A DNA stretch of 64,000 nt from CAZABG01 sp964483465. GTDB taxonomy: Bacteria; Chlamydiota; Chlamydiia; Chlamydiales; Parachlamydiaceae. The translations under genes and the position numbers were made by a program. The stretch's first letter is position 1. Every line of letters begins with the position of its first letter. The stretch lies in assembly GCA_964483465.1 (NCBI GenBank), contig CAZABG010000002.1, positions 1-64,000 on the forward strand. Reading direction: 5' to 3'. Under the pieces are notes generated by a model. It had not been told where the DNA came from, made no database searches, and saw only the letters and a program-made list of their open reading frames with translations. Of this stretch, positions 24,640-32,758 are shown piece by piece.

Positions 24640-25458
24640 ATGGAGATCCCTTTTAGCAAGTATTCCGGGTCTGGAAATGATTTTGTTATCATTGACAACC
24701 GAGAATTAAAAATTAAGTTAGATCCCTCTCAAATTAAGCTGATTTGCGATCGTAAGCAGGGTATAGGCTCGGATGGGGTCATTCTTGCAGAACCCGGAAC
24801 CAAATCGCCCATAAAAATGCGCATTTTTAATAGCGATGGATCAGAAGCCGAAATGTGCGGCAATGGCCTTCGCTGCTTATCCCATTTTTTAGACAAGCAT
24901 TCTATTAAAAGCCCCTCTATTGAATCGCTTGCAGGTCTTCACGCTCATGAAAAGCAAGGCCTTGGGATTAAAACTTCAATGAGCGATCCGGTTGATTTAA
25001 GGCAGAACATCCGCCTCTCAGAAGATATTGTCATTGATTATATCGATACGGGTGTTCCTCATGCGGTCTATTTTGTTGATGACGTTGATGCTATCGATAT
25101 TCTTAAAATAGGCTCATTTATACGCCACCATCCGCAGCTTAAGCCTAGAGGCGCAAACGCGAATTTTGTTCAGCTGGTAGCCAATAATAAAATCCGTGTA
25201 CGCACATACGAAAGAGGGGTAGAAGGGGAGACGCTTGCCTGTGGTACAGGTGTAACGGCTGCTGCCATTTTATCTTCTCTAAAATACAATTTAAAAAGCC
25301 CGATAGAAACTCTTCCCCAAAGCAACGAATCCATTATTATCGATTTTAAGTGGGATGGGAAAAAACCTACGCACGTAACCATGACGGGTCCTGCCCGTCT
25401 GATTTTTCAAGGATCATTTCATTTAAAGGACCGCTATGCCTCCGAAAGTACAAGCTAA
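24640..25458 (+). CDS. dapF: diaminopimelate epimerase
   Basis: Interconverts LL- and meso-diaminopimelate for peptidoglycan and lysine. The 272-residue protein shows FSKYSGSGNDFVIID at the N-terminus, the two catalytic cysteines Cys73 (AEMCGNGLRC) and Cys201 (TLACGTG), GVPHAVYFVD and RTYERGVEGET. Its presence implies at least part of a diaminopimelate pathway, in line with chlamydial cell-wall synthesis. The 3' end overlaps the UPF0158 gene by 23 nt. Confidence 0.96.
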   Translation: MEIPFSKYSGSGNDFVIIDNRELKIKLDPSQIKLICDRKQGIGSDGVILAEPGTKSPIKMRIFNSDGSEAEMCGNGLRCLSHFLDKHSIKSPSIESLAGLHAHEKQGLGIKTSMSDPVDLRQNIRLSEDIVIDYIDTGVPHAVYFVDDVDAIDILKIGSFIRHHPQLKPRGANANFVQLVANNKIRVRTYERGVEGETLACGTGVTAAAILSSLKYNLKSPIETLPQSNESIIIDFKWDGKKPTHVTMTGPARLIFQGSFHLKDRYASESTS

Positions 25459-26404
25459 AACAACATTGGCCTTCAACCCTCTCATCCTGCGCTGCCATCG
25501 ATTAATGGATGCGTTTGCCAAATCAGATGATGAAAGAGATTTCTTTCTTGATCGTAAAGAGGGATTTTTAGTTTACGTTGATTTGGATAAGCCTCAAGAA
25601 GAGCTTGATGCCCTTTATGAAGAGGTTACCTCAAACCCTGATCGCTATATTTTGATACCAAAGCTTACCTTCTACGAAATCAAAAAGATTATGGAAGGCT
25701 TCGTTAACGAAAAAGTGTACGATATCGATACCAAAGAAAAGCTTTTAGAGATCATCCAGTCAAAAGAGGCTCGTGAAAACTTTCTCGAGTTTATTTACGA
25801 TCACCATGCCGAAATGGAAAAGTGGCAGCAATATTACCACGAAAGATTCCGTATCCGTATTATCGAGTGGCTAAGAAGTCACGGATTTGAGTTTGTCTTT
25901 GAAGAGGATCTTGATTTGCCAAAAGATCAAATCGAGAAACTTAAGCATAATCTTTTTGAGCAAAAAGTCTCAAAAGATGTCGAGTCTTCAAGAAAAGCGC
26001 TCGCGATGAAAGCAAAAACCTACTACTCGAACGAAGCGCTTAATCCAAGACCGAAAAGAGGGCGTCCTCCTAAGCAGCAGCAAAAAACGGAAGTCGAGCC
26101 GCAAGTTACAATGGATATCTACACAACCGTTCCGCCTTCCGCAAGACCCTTCCTCTTTACGCCGGAATTCCACTCTTCGCATGCTCTTACCTTCTCCACT
26201 CGTTTTGAGACAGAAGACCAGATGATGGCGCGTAAGAGAAAGCCGGATAGCGAACTGCAACTATCGGTTGAAACGTTAAACGCCAAATTAAATGAGCTGC
26301 GCAGTCTCTCTTCAAAATGGCTTAAACCAGAAGATACACAAGAAGAGGTAGTCGCAGAAGAGGAAGAAGAAAAGCCTAAGAAAGCAGCGAAAAAGAAGAA
26401 ATAA
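25436..26404 (+). CDS. UPF0158 family protein with AT-hook-like tail
   Basis: Conserved chlamydial protein of unknown role, found at the same place (CT429) after dapF. The first ~160 residues are acidic and helical (KSDDERDFFLDRKEGFLVYVD; HHAEMEKWQQYYHERFRIRI), the UPF0158-like part. The tail differs in character: RPKRGRPPKQQQK near residue 205 contains the RGRP core of an AT-hook flanked by basic residues, and the protein ends in alternating acidic and lysine-rich runs (EEEEEKPKKAAKKKK). A DNA-binding tail is a reasonable inference. The gene ends just before a convergent hairpin. Confidence 0.75.
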   Translation: MPPKVQAKTTLAFNPLILRCHRLMDAFAKSDDERDFFLDRKEGFLVYVDLDKPQEELDALYEEVTSNPDRYILIPKLTFYEIKKIMEGFVNEKVYDIDTKEKLLEIIQSKEARENFLEFIYDHHAEMEKWQQYYHERFRIRIIEWLRSHGFEFVFEEDLDLPKDQIEKLKHNLFEQKVSKDVESSRKALAMKAKTYYSNEALNPRPKRGRPPKQQQKTEVEPQVTMDIYTTVPPSARPFLFTPEFHSSHALTFSTRFETEDQMMARKRKPDSELQLSVETLNAKLNELRSLSSKWLKPEDTQEEVVAEEEEEKPKKAAKKKK

Positions 26405-26406
26405 AT

Positions 26407-27195
26407 TCAACCCTCCTTATTTGGAGGGTTTGATTTAAGCCGAATTATATCTTTACGTTCTACAAGGTAGGAATCGGCTAAATAGTCTCCATGAATTCCA
26501 TATTGGCCATTTTTTCTTACTTCTTGAATGAAATAGACTTTATATCCGTTAGGATTATGAACTGCGACAAGATCGTATACTGAAAGATCGGTTGATTTCT
26601 TGCTCGCAAACTGCGCAATTTCATTTTCTTTAATAACATCACCTGCTTTGAATGCGCGAGAAGAGGGCTCCTCCTCTTCAATTTTTCTTTTTAATTTCCA
26701 GATTTTATCTTGATTATAACAGGTGCTAGTGTTCCATTGATCTAGCCTAACAATAATTTCTCCATTCTTTATAGAGTCAACCCTATAAACTTTGTATTCA
26801 AAACTAAATGGGTAAGCGATTAAATCTCCAACTTTAAAAGATAGGTTCTTATTATCGTTAGGAGTAGCTATATCATTTAACTGAGAATGTTCTATCTTAT
26901 CACCCTCTTTAAAGGGATTATCTATTAGAGCCAGATTTGAGCGATGAGGTATTTCTTGAGCATCTCTTAGGGTTATCCTGCTAAATAAAGAACCAATCCA
27001 ACTGAAAAAGTCTCCAATTTGACTTTTAAGCCAAGTGAATTTTCTGCCCAAAAGAGATGAAGGAGATTCACGCGCGCCTGCATCGTTAATTTTATCTAAA
27101 GTTATGAGCTTCAATTTATCTTCTTCTTTAATGCTGGGAGAGCTCGAAGAAGTGAGTGCCGGGGTGTCTTTGGGCTTATGACTTGTTGGCTGCAT
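26407..27195 (-). CDS. hypothetical protein, paralogue of the next gene, with repeated beta modules
   Basis: The family is unknown. The 262-residue protein has a Ser/Thr-rich, basic N-terminus, then SLLGRKFTWLKSQIGDFFSW, an aromatic amphipathic segment shared with the neighbour at 27207. Two strand-rich modules follow: FKVGDLIAYPFSFEYKVYRV ... YNQDKIWKLKRK, and LSVYDLVAVHNPNGYKVYFI ... VERKDIIRLKS; each ends with a D-I-W/I-x-L/F-K pattern. It is not clearly exported. The paralogous pair is separated by 11 nt. A secreted effector pair or a structural family is possible. Its last codons overlap a terminator hairpin. Confidence 0.6.
   Translation of the reverse strand: MQPTSHKPKDTPALTSSSSPSIKEEDKLKLITLDKINDAGARESPSSLLGRKFTWLKSQIGDFFSWIGSLFSRITLRDAQEIPHRSNLALIDNPFKEGDKIEHSQLNDIATPNDNKNLSFKVGDLIAYPFSFEYKVYRVDSIKNGEIIVRLDQWNTSTCYNQDKIWKLKRKIEEEEPSSRAFKAGDVIKENEIAQFASKKSTDLSVYDLVAVHNPNGYKVYFIQEVRKNGQYGIHGDYLADSYLVERKDIIRLKSNPPNKEG
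26409..26430. terminator. convergent hairpin terminator
   Basis: AACCCTCC (26409-26416) and GGAGGGTT (26423-26430) form a perfect 8-bp stem with a TTATTT loop, followed on the plus strand by TGATTT. It serves the UPF0158 gene and lies within the last codons of the opposing minus-strand gene. Confidence 0.7.
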
Positions 27196-27206
27196 AAAAA
27201 TACCCT

Positions 27207-27758
27207 CTATTTTTGTGTTAGATTAATAACTTTAATTTTGAGCTTTGGATCTGTAATTTCGTCTGAATGTTTAAAATGCCAAATATCTTTTTGGTTGATA
27301 TGTGTTTTAATCTCATAAAAATCTTTTATGATGACGTCATCGCCATCAATTTCTTCAATTTCAAGAAGTCGATAACCATAAATGCCCTTGATAAGAATTT
27401 TTTCATTTATGTAAGAGCGGCCGTCTTTTGTTGCGACTAATTTAAATTCATCGGCAGAGAAGCATTCGTCGATAGGGATCTCTTCAAGATAGGGGTCTTT
27501 TAATTTTTCAAGTTCATATTCATGCGGGTTTGGATTTTTAAAAAATCGTGCATAGCAACGGCTAAACCAGTTTCCAAACCAACCATCAATTTTATTTCCA
27601 ATCCAAGAGATTTTTCTACCGATAAGAGACGCGAATGAAGGGGTGTGGGCTTCTTTAATTTTTGAATGCGCAAAATGGGATACATCATTTTTTTTTGCAG
27701 GCAAAACAGGAGGTAAAGAGGAGGACGATCGATTAGATGGATCATTGTGCAGTGACAT
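27207..27758 (-). CDS. hypothetical protein, paralogue of the preceding gene
   Basis: This 183-residue protein has a Ser-rich N-terminus (NRSSSSLPPVLPAKKN), then SLIGRKISWIGNKIDGWFGN, clearly homologous to the aromatic segment of the 26407 gene, and one beta module ending INQKDIWHFKH. The neighbour has two modules, so one gene arose from the other by duplication of the gene and gain or loss of a module. It is transcribed first of the pair. I recognise no domain in it. Confidence 0.6.
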   Translation of the reverse strand: MSLHNDPSNRSSSSLPPVLPAKKNDVSHFAHSKIKEAHTPSFASLIGRKISWIGNKIDGWFGNWFSRCYARFFKNPNPHEYELEKLKDPYLEEIPIDECFSADEFKLVATKDGRSYINEKILIKGIYGYRLLEIEEIDGDDVIIKDFYEIKTHINQKDIWHFKHSDEITDPKLKIKVINLTQK

Positions 27759-27836
27759 AGGACCCCCTATGTCATTGATTATAGCGCAAAAAACTAAGTA
27801 AAAATATATGCGAGGGACTCTTAATAGAAAATTAAA

Positions 27837-27860
27837 GATTACCGTAGAAAAACGGTAATC
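27837..27860 (-). terminator. intrinsic terminator of glyA
   Basis: GATTACCG (27837-27844) pairs with CGGTAATC (27853-27860). Read on the minus strand it follows the glyA stop by about 13 bases and is followed by TTTAATTTTC. Confidence 0.75.
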
Positions 27861-27873
27861 TCTTTAGACTATT

Positions 27874-29349
27874 TTAGAGTTGAATTCCCGGGTAAAGGGG
27901 GAATTTGTCTAAAAGGTTTTTTACTCTTTCTTTCGACTTCTCAAGCACTTTAGGATCTGTTTCTACAAGAGCTTTGCTCGGGCTTTGCGTTTTTTCGCTG
28001 AATTTAGCGCGGCTATTTAAAAGAATATCCATAATTACAGAGCCGATTTCTTCCATTTCCGCTTTGCCCATCCCTCGCGATGTTGTAGCCGGGGTGCCGA
28101 CACGTATGCCGGAAGTATACCACGGGCCGTTTGGATCGTTTGGAATTGAGTTGCGGTTAAGCGTTAAGTTTGCGGCGCGCAGTGCCGTTTCTGCCTGTCT
28201 TCCGGTTAAGCCATATTTAGACACATCAATCACCATAAGATGATTGTCGGTGCCGTCCGTGGTTAAACGAGCGCCCTTTTTCTTCAGCGCATCTGCAAGG
28301 CTATGAGCATTGTCTACAATTCTCTTTGCATAGGCTTGAAACTCTGGAGTATTCGCCTCCTGAAAAGCGATTGCTTTGGCGGCAAGAACGTGGGGGAGGG
28401 GGCCGCCAAGCGCGAGAGGGCATCCTTTATTGATCGTTTCCTCAAATTCTTTTTTGGCGAGGACAATTCCGCCGCGCGGGCCTCTTAGGGTTTTGTGGGT
28501 AGTTGATGTAACGATATGGGCGTGGGCGATAGGGTCGTAGTCGCCAGTAAACACTTTTCCTGCCACAAGGCCGCAGAAATGGGCCATATCCACCATAAAT
28601 ACGGCGCCAACGCTGTCGGCAATCTCACGCATTTTCGCAAAATTAATTTTACGCGGATAAGCGGAGTAGCCGGCTAAAAGAATAAGAGGTTTTTCCCTTT
28701 TAACTTGTTCAGCTATTTGAGAGAGGTCTAAAAGATCGGTTTTTGGGTCGACTTCGTAGTGAACTGCCTGCATCATTTTAGAAGAAAGGTTATGACGATA
28801 GCCGTGGGTTAAGTGACCGCCTGAGTTAAGTGAAAGCCCCATTACTTTTTGATTAATCAAAAGCTGGCGGACCTTTTCATATTCTTCAGGCGTTAGCTCG
28901 TCGATGGATTTCTTACCGAGCCTTTCAACTTCCTTATTTTGAATTTTTTGGACCAGGATAGCCCAAAATGCGACGATATTAGCGTCTGCTCCCGAGTGAG
29001 GCTGAACATAGGCATATTCGGCGTTAAATAATTTTTTGGCTTCTTCTACGGCAAGAGCTTCGATGGCGTCTACATTATCGCAACCCGCATAGAAGCGGTG
29101 ATGGGGATAGCCTTCCGCATATTTGTCGGTTAATAGGTTGCCCATGGCGAGCTGGACCGCGAGAGATGAGTAATTCTCTGAGGCGATAAGCTTAAGGGTT
29201 GTCCTTTGATCCTCTAATTCTTTAACTATAGAGTGCGCGATCTGAGGGCTTTTAGCCTCCAGATGGTCGATGGCTGCGAGGTAGCTTATAATACCTGCGT
29301 CTCGTTTTTCTTTGGGGGTTGCGTCTAAATAGCGGCTGACTCTTTCCAT
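27874..29349 (-). CDS. glyA: serine hydroxymethyltransferase
   Basis: PLP enzyme exchanging serine plus tetrahydrofolate with glycine plus methylene-tetrahydrofolate. The 491-residue protein has ENYSSLAVQLAMGNLLTDKYAEGYP, YAYVQPHSGADAN, VFMVDMAHFCGLVAG and the PLP-lysine motif VTSTTHKTLRGPRGG. It is ~70 residues longer than E. coli GlyA; the surplus is an N-terminal extension of about 50 residues and an insert after IVAFWAILVQK, a form I recall for chlamydial GlyA (CT432). It lies near clpP-dapF-UPF0158 as in Chlamydia but inverted and separated by the two paralogues. A terminator hairpin follows. Confidence 0.96.
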   Translation of the reverse strand: MERVSRYLDATPKEKRDAGIISYLAAIDHLEAKSPQIAHSIVKELEDQRTTLKLIASENYSSLAVQLAMGNLLTDKYAEGYPHHRFYAGCDNVDAIEALAVEEAKKLFNAEYAYVQPHSGADANIVAFWAILVQKIQNKEVERLGKKSIDELTPEEYEKVRQLLINQKVMGLSLNSGGHLTHGYRHNLSSKMMQAVHYEVDPKTDLLDLSQIAEQVKREKPLILLAGYSAYPRKINFAKMREIADSVGAVFMVDMAHFCGLVAGKVFTGDYDPIAHAHIVTSTTHKTLRGPRGGIVLAKKEFEETINKGCPLALGGPLPHVLAAKAIAFQEANTPEFQAYAKRIVDNAHSLADALKKKGARLTTDGTDNHLMVIDVSKYGLTGRQAETALRAANLTLNRNSIPNDPNGPWYTSGIRVGTPATTSRGMGKAEMEEIGSVIMDILLNSRAKFSEKTQSPSKALVETDPKVLEKSKERVKNLLDKFPLYPGIQL

Positions 29350-29481
29350 CTGGCATCTCCCGAATCTATAGGTTTATAAGAAAGTTTGAGGGCTAGCCCA
29401 CTTTTAGTCAAGGAATCTACTTGAGCTTTAACTACGAAATAGCTACCCTATTTCTATTAATTACTCTGTTTAGGAAGGTTC

Positions 29482-30249
29482 ATGTACAAGGCTCTTATTC
29501 CATTCCTTGATATCCAAAAGCTAGATATGGAGATGATCCAGTTGATGCGGCTTAAGCATCAGCGTCAAAAAGAGCTGCAAAATTTGCACGATATCCAATC
29601 TGACTTGGAAAAACAGGTTCAGATTCAAAAGTCGCAAATTACTGAAACAAAGCTCATGATCCAAATGAGCGAAGGCGATTTGGAAGAGATTAAAGCGAAG
29701 CTGAAAAAGCTTGAGGCTCAACAAAATAGCGTTAAAAAGTTAGAAGAGTTCAACGCCCTTACTCATGAATCGTCTCAAGCAGACAAAGATAGAATTCAAA
29801 AAGAAGCGAAATTAAGCGACCTTTATGACCGTCTTTCTGCTGAAGAAGAAGCGCTTAGCAATTTAACGAAGACGTTAGAGTCTACAAAAGAAAGCTCGAA
29901 AGCGCTTGAAGAAGAAATCATTGAAAGCATCAAGCGTATCAATGAAGAAGGTCAAGTTCTTAAGACAAAGCGCGACCAGATGGTAAAAGGCGTCGATAAA
30001 GAAGTTCTCGCTGTCTATGAAAGACTGCTTCATAACAAAAAAGATCAAGTCATCGTTCCAATTGAGAATCGATGCTGCTCAGGTTGCCATATTATGTTGA
30101 CGGCACAAGATGAAAACCTTGTCCGTAAAGGGGAGCGCCTTATTTTCTGTGAACATTGCTCCCGCATTCACTACTGGCAAGACTCTGTCGCCCTTGAGGG
30201 TACGGCAGCCGAAACCAAGCAGCGCCGCAGACGCTCATCAAAAACCTAG
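29482..30249 (+). CDS. coiled-coil zinc-ribbon protein, CT398-like
   Basis: This 255-residue protein has a long coiled coil (residues ~10-170; heptads in LDIQKLDMEMIQLMRL and IKAKLKKLEAQQNSVKKLEE) and a C-terminal zinc ribbon with CSGC ... CEHC spacing (four cysteines in two CxxC pairs), ending in a basic tail QRRRRSSK. This is the architecture of Chlamydia CT398, whose structure has been described and which is reported to bind the sigma-54 holoenzyme and possibly secretion components. ATG 29482 follows GGAAGG. RNase P RNA starts 14 bases after the stop, which conserved placement supports the identification. Confidence 0.88.
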   Translation: MYKALIPFLDIQKLDMEMIQLMRLKHQRQKELQNLHDIQSDLEKQVQIQKSQITETKLMIQMSEGDLEEIKAKLKKLEAQQNSVKKLEEFNALTHESSQADKDRIQKEAKLSDLYDRLSAEEEALSNLTKTLESTKESSKALEEEIIESIKRINEEGQVLKTKRDQMVKGVDKEVLAVYERLLHNKKDQVIVPIENRCCSGCHIMLTAQDENLVRKGERLIFCEHCSRIHYWQDSVALEGTAAETKQRRRRSSKT

Positions 30250-30263
30250 AAATTTTTTAAAAA

Positions 30264-30626
30264 GGGAAGGCAGATCCTCGCTTTTTCGTAAGAAGAAGAG
30301 GAAAGTCTGGACTTCAGAAGAGAGAATACCGGCGAAAGGCCGGGGGCCGTAAGGCTACGGAAAGTGTAACAGAAATTATACCGGCCCTTTTCCGAGTAAC
30401 ATCGGACAAGGGCACAGGGTGAAATGCCCGCTTCGAGAGCGGTGCGGCACCTTCAGTAATGGAGGGCTAAGACAAACCCTATTCGAAGCAAGATCGAAAT
30501 GGAGCGATACCGATCTCTCCGGTGCTCCAGACAAGATCGCTTGAGGGAAAAGGTAACTTTTCCCCTAGAAGAATGAGGATCCAACTCCTTTTAGGAGGGG
30601 ACAGAATCCGGCTTATCGCCTTCCCT
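30264..30626 (+). ncRNA. rnpB: RNase P RNA
   Basis: Catalytic RNA that trims tRNA 5' ends. Ends pair as P1 (GGGAAGGC at 30264 with GCCTTCCC at ~30618-30625). Conserved core elements are visible: GAGGAAAGTCTGGACTT early on, ACAGAAATTATACCGG in the middle, GGGTGAAATGCC with GGTGCGGCACC, and GGCTAAGACAAACCC near the 3' P4 partner. GAGGAAAGTC departs from the common GAGGAAAGTCCGGGC by CTGG. Length ~363 nt suits a bacterial A-type RNA. A T-run follows P1. Confidence 0.93.
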
Positions 30627-30903
30627 TTTTACTTTATGTCAGGGCTCCTTCAACAAAAGAAACCGCCTGGCTGAATCTGGCGGGTATCTTTTGAGATATT
30701 GCTCCTCAGACATAGCCTCTGGCTATGCCCTCGTCTCAATATTCAAAATATCCTCCGCCACATTCACCCAATCGGTCCCTTTTCTTTCAGTCGCCCTTCC
30801 TGTACTTCGGGCTCCTTCAAGAAAAATGGGATTTCTCCGATTCTTAGTTTCAAGTTAGTCCAATCAGGCCTAGATTCTTAATATTGGCTTAACAAGTTAG
30901 TCG
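30627..30903. other. intergenic stretch with inverted repeats, no gene seen
   Basis: It contains TTGAGA (30691-30696) pairing with TCTCAA (30734-30739) around a perfect CATAGCC-TCT-GGCTATG hairpin (30711-30727), and before it an ACCGCC...GGCGGGT stem. GGGCTCCTTCAA occurs twice (about 30644 and 30809) and AAGTTAGTC twice (about 30852 and 30893). The apparent open frames here lack coding character. It may be a transcribed structured element or a decayed repeat. Confidence 0.5.
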
Positions 30904-30909
30904 TATAAT
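30904..30909 (+). promoter_or_regulatory. perfect TATAAT -10 box just before a GTG start
   Basis: TATAAT ends seven bases before GTG 30916, so transcription would begin at about the start codon. No convincing -35 is present. Confidence 0.4.
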
Positions 30910-30915
30910 TAGAGG

Positions 30916-32121
30916 GTGCTTTTATTACTTTTAACGCTGTTTCAGTTACATGCCGATCCTTATGTAGGGCAGGATTTTTCCGGTGTTTGGCCAGGATTTA
31001 ATGCCCAAATGCCTATCGTTTTGAATTCCATGGAAGGATCAAAAGCGTACAATTTTGATTCTAAGCTTCCGGAAGGCGTTGAGAAAATCGCTTTAGCGCC
31101 TGAATATCGGATAGGCGATGAGAAAGTCTTTGTCATGCGGTATCAAGATTCCTTTACCCTTATTCACGAATTGTTTCATCGCTTTCAAAAAGATCATTTT
31201 GAGTTTAAGGAAAGCAAGGGATATCCCGATTTATATAACGCGGAAAATCAGGCCTTGATGCAGATTGAAGAAGAGATTCTTTTAAAATATGCTGTGGGGC
31301 CAACAGGTGAGTTGAAGACTGACTATCTATTGGTTCGGCAGTACCGTATGAGTCATTTGAGCGAGGCATCAATCGTTTTTGAAGATAAGGAAGAAAGGCT
31401 TGAAGGGCTCGCCAATTTTGTGGCGATGAAGGTTACAAGCGATATGCAGCCTATAGTCGTCATGCTGGAAGGGCTTGTTAAAGATAAGAATGTGGTCGAT
31501 AAATCTCTTAAATGGCGCTTCTATGTGACAGGAGCCTTGATGGCAGAAATGCTTGAAAGAGAAGGAAAAGATTGGAAGCAAGCCGTTGAAAGTAATTCCC
31601 TATTTTCTCGATTTAAGATGAATATGGATGAAAATCGTGTGAATGAGCTTCTTGAAAACTATCGGTTCCAGGAAAAGAAGCGAGAGATGACGCATCAGAT
31701 TGAGAGGATCAAAACAGGAGTTACGCGTCTTCGTGAGGATTACAAAAATAGCTCTGGACGTGAGATTCAAATCTTATTTGCTTCTTCTCCATCAAGCGGC
31801 GGAACAGTTGATAAGATACTCGCGCTTAATGAAAATGAAAAGGTGGCTCTTAAAGAGAGCGGAAGAACTGAAAGCGAGGAGTGGGTTTTAGAAACCCAAC
31901 AGATCCCTTTCATCTTTAAAACAAAAGAGTCCTTAATTTTTAAATTGCAGAATCAAATTGAAGTCGATGGTCGAAAGTTGAATCTTGAGGATATTAGAGA
32001 GCCGGTATCATTCAAAGAAGTCGCTTGGAATGACCGGCAATCACGATTTAAAAGTAAAAAAGAGGGCATTTTAATCCCTCATGAAAATAGTTTAGAAGTT
32101 AGTTTTCGAGCTTCCGATTGA
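30916..32121 (+). CDS. secreted HExxH protein, putative metallopeptidase
   Basis: I do not recognise the family. The 401-residue protein starts with a short hydrophobic signal (MLLLLLTLFQLHA) and mature DPYVGQDFSG. Residues 84-88 are HELFH in a helix-like LIHELFHRFQ, the HExxH zinc motif; NAENQALMQIEEE ~25 residues later could give the third ligand as in gluzincins. A charged helical region (~240-275) and a beta-rich C-terminus follow. GTG 30916 is the only start that keeps the signal. Its end overlaps folE (opposite strand) by 23 nt. Catalysis is plausible, not proved. Confidence 0.6.
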   Translation: MLLLLLTLFQLHADPYVGQDFSGVWPGFNAQMPIVLNSMEGSKAYNFDSKLPEGVEKIALAPEYRIGDEKVFVMRYQDSFTLIHELFHRFQKDHFEFKESKGYPDLYNAENQALMQIEEEILLKYAVGPTGELKTDYLLVRQYRMSHLSEASIVFEDKEERLEGLANFVAMKVTSDMQPIVVMLEGLVKDKNVVDKSLKWRFYVTGALMAEMLEREGKDWKQAVESNSLFSRFKMNMDENRVNELLENYRFQEKKREMTHQIERIKTGVTRLREDYKNSSGREIQILFASSPSSGGTVDKILALNENEKVALKESGRTESEEWVLETQQIPFIFKTKESLIFKLQNQIEVDGRKLNLEDIREPVSFKEVAWNDRQSRFKSKKEGILIPHENSLEVSFRASD

Positions 32122-32758
32122 TGCCTTCAAAGAATTCCCGTCTAATCTGATCGTTATAATCAAATTCGCCCCTTAAGACGTTTGTTACGGTATGGCTTTG
32201 TTCATCTTCAATACCGCGCGCGATCATGCAAAAATGTTCAGCAATAATCGAGACCGCAATATTCTCTGTATCTAATAAGAGTGATAAACTGTCTGCAATT
32301 TGGGCGGTTAGCCTTTCCTGAAGCTGTGGACGTCTTGCAAAATACTTGACGATACGCGGTATTTTAGAGAGGCCGATTAACTTTTTATTTGGGATGTAGG
32401 AGACATAAGCGAAGCCGGTAAAAGGAACAAAATGGTGTTCGCAAAAGCTTGTAAATGAAACTTTAACTAAAACCGTATTCGCTCTATGTTCGTGATGGAT
32501 CTGCTCTTCAAAGAAATTGATATCGGGAAAATTGCCAGCATCAAGCCCTGAAAAAATCTCATTAACGAACATTTTAGCGACTCTCAAAGGGGTGTCCTGA
32601 AGCGAATCATCTTTTAAATCAAGACCCAGGCACTCCATAATCTCTTTAAAACGGAGCGCGATATAATCTATCTTTTCTTTTTGTGTTCGAGCTTTCGCTT
32701 TCGGATTTAAGGGTGTCGGAAAGCGGGTAATCGAAGGGTCTGCCCCTTTTTTCTTCAT
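32099..32758 (-). CDS. folE: GTP cyclohydrolase I
   Basis: First enzyme of tetrahydrofolate synthesis, making dihydroneopterin triphosphate. The 219-residue protein shows DTPLRVAKMF, the zinc site Cys106, His109 (SFCEHHFVPF) and Cys177 (AEHFCMIARG), IGLSKIPRIVKYFARRPQLQERL, and IEDEQSHTVT in place of the usual Gly-Val after RG. Length is standard. ATG 32758 overlaps the ABC-F stop by 4 nt. Together with glyA it indicates home-made folate and one-carbon metabolism. Confidence 0.95.
   Translation of the reverse strand: MKKKGADPSITRFPTPLNPKAKARTQKEKIDYIALRFKEIMECLGLDLKDDSLQDTPLRVAKMFVNEIFSGLDAGNFPDINFFEEQIHHEHRANTVLVKVSFTSFCEHHFVPFTGFAYVSYIPNKKLIGLSKIPRIVKYFARRPQLQERLTAQIADSLSLLLDTENIAVSIIAEHFCMIARGIEDEQSHTVTNVLRGEFDYNDQIRREFFEGINRKLEN

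Noticed and set aside
30272..30640. Open frames overlapping the RNase P RNA and its flank
   Set aside because: They run through conserved RNA structure and have no protein-like composition; the RNA explains the sequence.
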